Positions 35,941-44,400 of a stretch of 64,000 nt of DNA are shown here, in pieces. The stretch comes from Sphingopyxis chilensis. GTDB taxonomy: Bacteria; Pseudomonadota; Alphaproteobacteria; Sphingomonadales; Sphingomonadaceae. The stretch covers positions 1,087,501-1,151,500 of the forward strand of contig NZ_CP142394.1 of NCBI RefSeq assembly GCF_035930445.1, in the 5' to 3' direction. Position 1 is the first letter of the stretch. Each line of letters starts with the position of its first letter. A program made the translations under genes and the position numbers. Under the pieces are notes generated by a model. It was not told where the DNA came from and did not search any database. It saw only the letters and a list, made by a program, of their open reading frames with translations.

Positions 35941-36025
35941 CGTCATTGCGAGCGTAGCGAAGCAATCCAGGGCGGCCTTGCGCGACTCTGGATTGCCGCG
36001 TCGCCTTCGGCTCCTCGCAATGACG
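35941..36025. repeat. Palindromic intergenic repeat, family B (copy 3)
   Basis: The left arm is CGTCATTGCGAGCGTAGCGA then AGCAATCCAG; the right arm ends GCTCCTCGCAATGACG. It separates the convergent ferredoxin and rlmB genes. Confidence 0.88.
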
Positions 36026-36038
36026 GCGTTTGGAAAAC

Positions 36039-36806
36039 TCAGTCGCCCGCCGTCGCCACCGCGTAGAGCGCGATCGCGGCGGCGTTCGAGATATTGAGGC
36101 TCTCCATCCGCGGCGAGATGGGGAGCTTGGCCAGCACGTCGCAATGTTCCATGACATTGTGACGCATGCCGTCGCCCTCGGACCCCAGCACCAGGGCGAC
36201 CTTGCTGCCGTCGAGTGTCGATCCGAGCGTCGTTTCGGTGTCGCCCATCAGGCCGATGCGCCAATATTGCGCCTCGGCGATTTCTTCCAGCGCGCGCGAC
36301 AGGTTGACGACGCGCACCCACGGCACGGTTTCGAGCGCGCCCGATGCCGAACGCGCGATGACGCCGCTTTCGGGCGGGCTGTGGCGGTCCTGCGTGATGA
36401 TCGCCGCGGCATCGAACGCCGCCGCCGAGCGCAGCACCGCGCCGATATTATGCGGGTCCGTGACCTGGTCGAGGATGATCAGCGGGCGCTTGCTCTCAGT
36501 ATCGACCTCTTGCTGCAGCAAATCGCCGAGATAGATGCTTTCGAGCGGGTCGACCTCGATCACCAGGCCCTGATGCGGCGCGTCGCGCGCGACGAGTCGC
36601 GCGAGGTCGGCGACGTCGGCGTAAGAGATGGGAATCACCGGCGGCAGATCGAGCTGCCCCAGCGCTTCGCGCGTGCCCCAGATGCGCTTGACGGTGCGCT
36701 CGGGGTTGGCGAGCGCGGCGAGGACGGCGTGGCGGCCCCAGAAGCGGATGGCCTGTCCGCGCTGGTTTTGGCCGGCGGGACGGCGATGGCGAGAAAATTG
36801 ACGCAT
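36039..36806 (-). CDS. rlmB: 23S rRNA (guanosine-2'-O-)-methyltransferase RlmB-like
   Basis: A 255-aa SPOUT-class methyltransferase of the TrmH family. It has an N-terminal substrate-binding domain (IRFWGRHAVLAALANPERTVKRI) and the C-terminal knot with motifs DPHNIGAVLRSAAAF, ALVLGSEGDGM and SLNISNAAAIALYA. I chose the ATG at 36806 (GGAAAGG upstream); longer frames would run over the tRNA gene. It most likely methylates G2251 of 23S rRNA, but other TrmH targets cannot be excluded. Confidence 0.9.
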   Translation of the reverse strand: MRQFSRHRRPAGQNQRGQAIRFWGRHAVLAALANPERTVKRIWGTREALGQLDLPPVIPISYADVADLARLVARDAPHQGLVIEVDPLESIYLGDLLQQEVDTESKRPLIILDQVTDPHNIGAVLRSAAAFDAAAIITQDRHSPPESGVIARSASGALETVPWVRVVNLSRALEEIAEAQYWRIGLMGDTETTLGSTLDGSKVALVLGSEGDGMRHNVMEHCDVLAKLPISPRMESLNISNAAAIALYAVATAGD

Positions 36807-36886
36807 GATGGCGCGCCTTTCCCATGACTGGCATTGACAGGCAAGCCTCGTTTCGCCATTGGACCGCTTCCCAAAGCGGGCCCCAA

Positions 36887-36972
36887 GGACAGGTGGCCGA
36901 GTGGTTAAAGGCAGCAGACTGTAAATCTGCCCGGGTTTCCGTACGCTGGTTCGAATCCAGCCCTGTCCACCA
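36887..36972 (+). tRNA. tRNA-Tyr (anticodon GUA)
   Basis: 86 nt with encoded CCA. The acceptor GGACAGG pairs with CCTGTCC, the anticodon stem GCAGA/TCTGC encloses CTGTAAA with anticodon GTA, the variable arm is long as in class II tRNA-Tyr, and the T loop is GGTTCGAATCC. It is divergent from rlmB. Confidence 0.96.
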
Positions 36973-37167
36973 GGGGGCCACCCCATCAGACCGAGAGCAT
37001 CCACAGAAGGCCGATTATTGGGCGGCTTCCGGATGATTCGCGTGCCCAAACGCCCATGTCCATCTGCGGTATGACGGTCGCGACCCTCTGCTCCAAAGCA
37101 TCAATTATGACTTGACGGCATAACATATTATTATTTGACGGGCCCTTGGCCATGAAGGGGTAATGTT

Positions 37168-37520
37168 ATGACAACGCTTAGATTTCATCGCGCGAAGACG
37201 ACAATTTGCCGCGCATTCCGCCGGGACGGCTGGGCGCGCGTTACGAGCACAGCGCTGGACCCCTGGCGGGCGAACTCGAATATTATCGCACGTTCGGGCA
37301 GGATAAATTTGCGTCCTACGAGACGCGCACGAACGGCTATGACATGTTGAACGCCACGCTCAGCTATCGCTTCGATCTCGGTGGCACGAGGAGGGTGGAA
37401 TTTTATGTGCGCGGCACCAACTTGCTCGACGAACTGGCATTTTCCCACACGTCATTCGTGAAGGACCAGTCACCGCTGCGCGGCCGCAGCATCGCCTTTG
37501 GCATGCGCCATTCCTTCTGA
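37168..37520 (+). pseudogene. TonB-dependent receptor remnant
   Basis: The readable part from about 37206 encodes the last 100 residues of an outer membrane receptor: PRIPPGRLGARYEH, a barrel strand with ELEYYRTFGQ, NATLSYRFDLGG, EFYVRGTNLLDE and a terminal Phe (GMRHSF), the usual barrel-insertion signal. Upstream the same frame meets a TAG (37179). An ATG at 37168 with AAGGGG 7 nt before it is in another frame. So a start and a 3' end seem to be joined with the middle (plug and most of the barrel) deleted. The wording resembles ZnuD/zinc-receptor C termini, but that is tentative. Confidence 0.8.
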
Positions 37521-37690
37521 CGCCGAGTATATGATCCGATGGAAGTGAGAGCGGGTTTCGCTCCCCTATGCCATTCCGATTTCGGCCAGACGCTCGTGCT
37601 TTGAAACCTGCCGAAGACGAACAGCTTGTCGCGGAACTTTGCAAAGCAGGAATTGCGCGGTAGCCCCGCTCCCTAACGGGGAGATGGCAT

Positions 37691-39085
37691 TTAGCGCTCC
37701 CGCGCCGCCGTCGCGCGGATCTCGTCGATCGGGCTCAGCAGGTAGGAGGCGAGCGAACGGCGGCCGGTGCGGATGTCGGCGGTGACCGCCATGCCGGGGG
37801 TCAGGGGGATTGTCGCACCGTCCCCCCGGATCGTTGCCCGGTCCAGCGCTACCCGCGCGGTATAGATCAGTCCGCGCGTCTCGTCCTGCACCGCGTCCGA
37901 GCTGATCTGCTCGAGCCTGCCCGGCACCGCGCCGTAGCGCGTGAAGGAAAAGGCCTCGACCTTGAGTGCGACCGGTTGGCCGGCGCGGACGAAGCCGACA
38001 TCCTTGTTGGCGATCGCCACTTCGGCGATCAGCTTCCCGCGCGCGGGCACGATCACCATGATCGGCTTGGCGGCCTCGACCACGCCGCCGACGGTGTGGA
38101 CGGCCAGTTGCGTGACCGTTCCGTCAACGGGGCTGACGAGGCGCTGGAGGCTGCTGCGTTTCGTTGCCTTGGTCAGCTCCTCCTTGCGTAGCCGCGCGTC
38201 GCTCTCGGCCTTGGCAAGATCGGCGAGGATGCGGGCGCGCGCCTCGGCGATAGACTGGCTCGAATTGCCGCCGGCCACGCCGATCTGCGCCTCCGCCTTG
38301 CGCGCGGTGGCGAGGGCGGCGTCGCGATCGCGCGCGGCGACGAGGCGCTGGCGGCGCATCTCGATCACGCGCAGCTTCGAGACATAACCCTTTTCGAGCA
38401 GTTTTTCGTTGGCGGCGATTTGCTCGTCGAGCAGCGGGAGCGTCTCGCTGAGCTTGGCCGCCTGTATTTCCGCCTCGGCGCGGGCGGCGCGGGCGGATTC
38501 GGTGTCGGCCGCACGCGTCTGACTACCCGCCCGGATCTGGGCGAGCTGGGCGCGGGCGAGCGCGATCTGGGTGTCGGCTACGTCGGCCGCAGTTCCGGCG
38601 GGCGGGGTGAAGCGCAGACCCCTACCGTCGAGTGCCGACAGTATGGCGCGCAGCCGCGCCGCGTCGAGCACCGCGGTTTCCAGCGCCTTGCCGGCTTGCG
38701 CCGCGTCGGCATCCGAGACGGTGGGATCGAGCTCGACCAGAGGTTGGCCGGCGCGGACGCGCTGGCCGTCGCGTACCAATATGGCGTGGACGATTCCCGC
38801 CGCGCCGGGCTGGATCAGCTTGACGTCGTCGGCGGGGACCAGCTTGCCCGGTGCGGAGGCGACGACGTCGACCCGGCCAAGCACCAACCAGAGCAGCGCG
38901 GCTGCGAGCAGGCCGAGCAACAGCCAGGCAGTGACCCGCGCGGTCGGCGACACGGGCCGCTCGACCACTTCGAGCGCGGCGGGCAGGAAGTCGGCCTCCT
39001 CGGTGCGCAAAACCTGGCGCGACCGCGCACGTTCATTGTCGAGCGCGTCGCGAACGGCGGTCCAGTGACGCGTGAGCGCATTCAT
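37691..39085 (-). CDS. Type I secretion membrane fusion protein (HlyD family)
   Basis: A 464-aa periplasmic adaptor. One TM helix (VTAWLLLGLLAAALLWLVLG) follows a cytosolic tail of about 55 residues. Then come the lipoyl half-motif (VKLIQPGAAGIVHAILVRDGQ), a long coiled-coil hairpin (about 150-310, rich in Ala/Glu/Arg) and the beta-barrel HlyD_D23/RND-like part (RLVSPVDGTVTQLAVHTVGG, AGQPVALKVEAFSFTRYG). It overlaps the transporter gene by ATGA. It should link the ABC exporter to a TolC-type pore, which is not in the window. Confidence 0.93.
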   Translation of the reverse strand: MNALTRHWTAVRDALDNERARSRQVLRTEEADFLPAALEVVERPVSPTARVTAWLLLGLLAAALLWLVLGRVDVVASAPGKLVPADDVKLIQPGAAGIVHAILVRDGQRVRAGQPLVELDPTVSDADAAQAGKALETAVLDAARLRAILSALDGRGLRFTPPAGTAADVADTQIALARAQLAQIRAGSQTRAADTESARAARAEAEIQAAKLSETLPLLDEQIAANEKLLEKGYVSKLRVIEMRRQRLVAARDRDAALATARKAEAQIGVAGGNSSQSIAEARARILADLAKAESDARLRKEELTKATKRSSLQRLVSPVDGTVTQLAVHTVGGVVEAAKPIMVIVPARGKLIAEVAIANKDVGFVRAGQPVALKVEAFSFTRYGAVPGRLEQISSDAVQDETRGLIYTARVALDRATIRGDGATIPLTPGMAVTADIRTGRRSLASYLLSPIDEIRATAARER

Positions 39086-41235
39086 GCCGCCGCTCCCGCC
39101 TGAACGCCGATCTGGCGGTGATGGAGCGCGGCATAGCAGCCGCCGAGCTTGAGCAGCTCGTCATGCGTGCCGCTCTCGACGATGCGCCCCTTGTCGAGCG
39201 TCAGGATGCGGTCGCACTGGCGGATCGCAGAGAGGCGGTGCGCGATGATCAGCACGGTGCGGCCGGCAGCGATCGCCTTGAGATTGCGCTGGACGATCTC
39301 CTCGCTTTCGGCATCGAGCGCCGACGTTGCCTCGTCGAGGATCAGGATGCGCGGATTGGTGATCAGCGCGCGGGCGATGGCGAGGCGCTGGCGCTGCCCG
39401 CCCGAGAAGTTGACGCCGCGCTCCTCGACGATCGTGTCATAGCCGCGGGGCAGCTCCAGGATGAAGTCGTGCGCGCCGGCGAGGCGGGCGGCGGTCATCA
39501 CCCGCTCGATCGGGGTGACGGGATCGGCGAGCGCGATATTCTCCCGGATCGAGCGGTTGAACAGGATATTCTCCTGCAACACCACGCCGATCTGACGGCG
39601 CAGCCACGCGGGATCGATCTGCGCCAGGTCGACACCGTCGATCAGCACGCGGCCGCTTGCGGGCAGATAGAGGCGCTGGAGCAATTTGGTGAGCGTCGAT
39701 TTGCCCGAGCCCGAGGCGCCGGCGATGCCGAGCGTGGCGCCGGCGGGCAGGTCGAGGCTGATGTCGTCCAATGTCCAGGGGCCGTCGGCGGCATAACGGA
39801 AGCGGACATTCTCGAAGCGGACATGGCCGGCGAGCGCAGGCAAGGCGGTACGCGATCCTGCGCCGGGCTCCGCACCGGTGTTGAGGATGTCGCCCATCCG
39901 CTGAACCGAGAGGCGGACCTGCTGGAAATCCTGCCAGAGCTGCGCCATGCGGATGACCGGGCCGGAGACGCGCTGGGCGAACATGTTGAACGCGACCAGC
40001 CCGCCGATGGTCAGCGCGCCGGCGATCACCTGCTGCGCGCCGAAGAACAGGATCGCGGCGAGGCTGAGCTTGGAGATGAGCTGGACCGCCTGGCTGCCCG
40101 AATTGCCGAGGTTGATCACGCGCTGGTTGGCGGCGCTGTACGCGGCGAGCTGGCGTTCCCAGCGGTCCTGCCATTGCGGCTCGACCGCGGCGGCCTTGAG
40201 CGTCTGCATGCCCGAGACGCTCTCGACGAGTAGCGCGTTGTTGGCGGCGCCGCGCGCGAACTTCTCGTCGAGCCGGCGGCGCAAGGGGCCGGTGACGAGC
40301 AGCGAGACGATCACATAGGCCGGGAGGGTGAGCGCTACGATCACGAAAAGGAGCGGTGAATAGAGCCACATCGCGACGAGGAAGACGATCGTGAACAGCG
40401 GATCGACCAGCACGGTGAGCGAAGCATTGGTCATGAATTCGCGCACCGTCTCCAGCTCGCGGACGCGGGTCACGGTGTCGCCGACGCGGCGATTTTCGAA
40501 ATAGGCGAGCGGCAGGCGGAGCAGGTGACGGAAAAGGCGGCTGCCCAGCTCGACATCCAATTTCTGGCTTGTCTCCGAATAGAGACGGGTGCGCAGCCAG
40601 CCGAACGCGACTTCCCAGAGCGAAACCAGCACGAGCCCGATACTGAGCACCTGCAGCGTTGCCAGGCTGTTGTGCGCCAGCACCTTGTCGACGACATTCT
40701 GGAAGAAGAGCGGCGCGGCGAGGCCGAGCAGGTTGAGCGCGAGGGTGATCAGCAGCACTTCGCCGATCAGCTTTCGATATTTGACGATCTGGGGGACGAA
40801 CCAGGTTATGTCAAAGGCGGGCGCGGCAACCTGCGCGGAATCGCGCGTGGCGACGAGCAGCAGCGCCCCCGACCAGCGGGCTTCCAGCGCGGCGCGGTCC
40901 CAGCGCTCGATCGCGGCGCCGGGACGCTGGACCGCGACGGCATCCTCGCCGACGCGGCCGATGACGAACCAGCCCTCCGCGCCGCTGGCCAATACCGGCA
41001 TGGGGAGGCGCCTCAACCGTTCGAAATCGGCGGTCGAGGCGCGGGCGCGGACGCCCTCGATGCGCTTGGCCAGGCGTACCAGATCGGATGCCGTGACCGG
41101 ATCGGAATGGCCCAGGCTGTGGCGCAGTTCGGCCGGGTCCGCGACAATGCGGTGCATCGCGAGAATCTGGGCGAAGGCGACGAGCCCGCTATCCACGGGC
41201 GCCTCCGATGTCCCGAGGGACAGGTCCTGCTGCAC
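39082..41235 (-). CDS. Type I secretion ABC transporter (HlyB-like)
   Basis: A 717-aa half-transporter from the GTG at 41235 (GGAG 8 nt upstream). It has a C39-like domain without the catalytic Cys (residues 20-125, as in HlyB, where it binds unfolded RTX substrates). Then come six TM segments (FDITWFVPQIVKYRKLIGEV onward) and an ATPase with Walker A GIAGASGSGKST, signature NFSGGQRQRLAIAR and Walker B ILILDEATSALD. It exports the adjacent RTX proteins by inference. It is divergent from the larger RTX gene, with 247 bp between. Confidence 0.95.
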   Translation of the reverse strand: MQQDLSLGTSEAPVDSGLVAFAQILAMHRIVADPAELRHSLGHSDPVTASDLVRLAKRIEGVRARASTADFERLRRLPMPVLASGAEGWFVIGRVGEDAVAVQRPGAAIERWDRAALEARWSGALLLVATRDSAQVAAPAFDITWFVPQIVKYRKLIGEVLLITLALNLLGLAAPLFFQNVVDKVLAHNSLATLQVLSIGLVLVSLWEVAFGWLRTRLYSETSQKLDVELGSRLFRHLLRLPLAYFENRRVGDTVTRVRELETVREFMTNASLTVLVDPLFTIVFLVAMWLYSPLLFVIVALTLPAYVIVSLLVTGPLRRRLDEKFARGAANNALLVESVSGMQTLKAAAVEPQWQDRWERQLAAYSAANQRVINLGNSGSQAVQLISKLSLAAILFFGAQQVIAGALTIGGLVAFNMFAQRVSGPVIRMAQLWQDFQQVRLSVQRMGDILNTGAEPGAGSRTALPALAGHVRFENVRFRYAADGPWTLDDISLDLPAGATLGIAGASGSGKSTLTKLLQRLYLPASGRVLIDGVDLAQIDPAWLRRQIGVVLQENILFNRSIRENIALADPVTPIERVMTAARLAGAHDFILELPRGYDTIVEERGVNFSGGQRQRLAIARALITNPRILILDEATSALDAESEEIVQRNLKAIAAGRTVLIIAHRLSAIRQCDRILTLDKGRIVESGTHDELLKLGGCYAALHHRQIGVQAGAAA

Positions 41236-41482
41236 GGTGGGTCTCCGATCGGGTTCTTCAGGCGTCGACAATCTGCGGGGTGCGGCAAGGTAAATCGTCC
41301 GGCACGAACCTTGGTAGCCGCCAAAGCCTGGCGAGCGAAGGCGCCGCCGCTCCGGTCGTCGGAGCAAAGGGGCAATTCGGCGTTCGCAGGTGCAGCATAT
41401 GGTTGACCCCGATGCCGTCGCGGGCTGTCTGGTCGCGATCAAGTGGGGGGTATGTTTTCAGGCTTATGACGGGAGCCCTGCC

Positions 41483-44400
41483 ATGCCCACCCTTTACATC
41501 TCACCGACCGGCAGCGGTTCGGGCGACGGTTCGAGCGCCGCGAACGCCGCGACGATCGAGGACCTGCCGCAGCTGATCGCGGCGGCGGGGCCGGGCGGGC
41601 AGGTGCTGCTGCTCGCCGATCAGGGAGGCTATAGTGCGCCGACCGGGCCGCTGGCGATCGTCGCAGGAGGGACGGCGAGCGCGCCCGTGACGATCCGCGG
41701 GGTCGACAGCGCGGGCAATGCGATGGCGGCGACGATTGCCGGCACGCGGCCCGAGCCCTTCGACCCGGCCAACCCCTCGGGCGAAGAGGTCTTCCGCCTG
41801 CTCGGCGGTGCGAACAATCTGCGCTTCAGCGATCTGGCCTTCGAGAATGTCGGCACGGCCTTTCGCGTGGGCGCGGATGTGCGCAACCTTGCGATCGAAC
41901 ATGTTGATGCCGCGAACGTCTCGCGCTTTTTCGACAATATGGTGTCGGGGGCCAATGCCAGCGCGACGATCAGCGGGCTCACCATCCGCGACGTCGCGGT
42001 GGACGGCTATTCGAAGGGCGCGATCCGGATCCAGTACGATAGCAACAATGTGCTGATCGAGGATGTGCGCGGCGACAGCCAGTTTCAGGACGGCGACAAT
42101 TTCGCGATCGGCGTCCATATCACCGGCACCGCGCACGACGTGACGATCGACCGCGTCGCCATGCGCAACGCGCTCGACACGGTGAATGATTATCGCAACG
42201 GCGACGGCTTCGCGACCGAACGCGGCACCTATGACATCACGCTGCGCGATGTGATCGCCACCGGCAACAGTGATGGCGGGCTCGACCTCAAGAGCGATAA
42301 CATCGTGGTCGACGGCGCGATCGTCTCGGGCAATGGTCGCAACATCCGGCTGTGGGGCACGGGCGCGCAGCTCAGCAATATCGTCAGCCTCGACGCGGGC
42401 GCACCACTCGCCGGCGGCAATCGCGAACATATCTGGCTGGCCGAGGGCGCCAATGCGACGATCGACGGGGCGTTTTTCTCCGATCCCGGCTCGCCGACTT
42501 TGTTCAACCTCGCCGAAAGGAATGGCGCGCTGACCGTGCAGGACTATGGCCTTGCCACCGGTGCGGGCACGCTGACCTGGAAGAAGGGCACGGGATCGGT
42601 GCTGACGCTGGACGGGCAGCGGGCGGTGGTCGCGGCGGGGACGGCCGGAGACGACTTGATCGGCGGCACGGCGGGCGTCGATTTGCTGATCGGCGGTGCC
42701 GGCGATGACATGATGGTCGGCAATGCCGGCGACGACGTGCTGACCGGCGGTTCGGGCGCGGACATATTGGTCGGCGGCGCCGGGCGCGATCTGCTCAGCT
42801 ACGCCGGCAGCGATGCTGCGGTGCGGGTCGACCTGCTGCGGCTCTCCGCCAGCGGCGGCGATGCCGCGGGCGACCTGTTCGACGGGTTCGAGGATGTCGA
42901 GGGCTCGGCCTTCGCCGATGTGCTGGCGGGGGATGCGGGCGCGAACCGGCTGTTCGGCGGCGCGGGCGACGACGCGCTTTCGGGCGGTGCCGACGATGAC
43001 CTGCTCGACGGCGGTGCGGGTGCGGACTTGCTCGACGGCGGCGCTGGTATCGATCGGGTGGATTATGGCAGCAGCACCGCGGCGGTGGTTGTCGATCTAG
43101 CCAATGGCGCGGCGAGTGGCGGCGAGGCGGCGGGCGACCGGCTGATCGGGATCGAGGGGGTCATGGGCTCGGGCTATGGCGATACGCTGTCAGGCAATGA
43201 AGGCGCGGACTGGATCGGCGGCGGCGCGGGCGACGACCGGATCGACGGTCGCGGCGGCGACGACCTGCTGGTCGGCGGCGCGGGTGCCGACATGCTGATC
43301 GGTGGCGCCGGGATCGACAGCGCGGATTATTCTGCCAGCGGGGGGGCAGTCACCGTAGACCTTGCCGCGGGCACCGGAAGCGGCAGCGATGCTCAGGGCG
43401 ACCGGCTGCAAGGGGTCGAGCGGTTGATCGGCTCGCGCTTCGGCGATGTGCTGACCGGCGACGGTTTTGACAATATGCTGATTGGCGGCGCTGGCGCGGA
43501 CCGGCTGACTGGCGGCGCCGGGACTGACACCGCCGATTATTCGGCGAGCGCCGGGGCGGTGAACGCCGTGCTGGGCGGCGCGGGCAGCGACGGCGATGCC
43601 GAGGGCGATGTGCTGACGGGGATCGAGAATCTGGTCGGTAGTGGGTTTGGCGACGTGCTGGTCGGCGATGGCGCGGTCAATATGTTGTCGGGCGGCGGCG
43701 GGGACGACCGGCTGGCGGGCAACGGCGGGGCGGACCGGCTCGACGGCGGCGCGGGCTCGGACGTTGCCGACTTTTCGGCCGCCGCGGGCACAGTGACGGC
43801 GGATCTTGCGGCGGGCACGGCTTCGGGCGGGGTGACGCTCGTCGCGATCGAGGGCCTGATCGGCTCGGCGTTCGACGATGTGTTGAACGGCGACGCGGGC
43901 GGCAACCTGCTGCTCGGCGGTCAGGGCGCGGACGTGATCGATGGGCGCGATGGCCTTGATACGGCCGATTATTCGGGCTCAGCGGCGGCGGTGCAGGTCG
44001 ACCTTGCCCTGTCGGTGCAGGGCGGTACCGGCGATGCAGCGGGCGACCGGCTGACGAGTATCGAGGCGCTGGTCGGCTCGGCCTTCGACGATGTGCTGGC
44101 GGGCGTGGGGGGCGACGAGGCGCTGTACGGCGGTGCGGGCGCGGATCGGCTCGACGGGCGCGGCGGCGACGATCTGCTTCAGGGCGGTGCGGGCGCCGAT
44201 ATGATGATCGGCGGTGAAGGCATCGATACGGTCGACTACAGCGCCAATGCGGGTGCCGTCTCGATCAACCTCCAGACCGGCGCGAGCAGCGGCGGCGATG
44301 CCGAGGGCGACCGGTTCGACGGCGTCGAGCGGTTCATCGGCACCAGCTTTGCCGATACGATCGTCGGCGACGGGGCGGATCAGATACTGGTCGGCGGCGC

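Noticed and set aside
36887..37200. Integrated element at tRNA-Tyr
   Set aside because: No integrase and no direct repeat of the tRNA 3' end was seen downstream.
37568..37663. 31-codon frame (MPFRFRPDARALKPAEDEQL...) after the receptor remnant
   Set aside because: No ribosome site, no neighbour coupling and no recognised features; could be chance.
39082..41442. Upstream extension of the HlyB-like transporter to 41442
   Set aside because: The extra 69 codons are Arg/Pro-rich with no similarity to the C39-like domain; GTG at 41235 has a good ribosome site.
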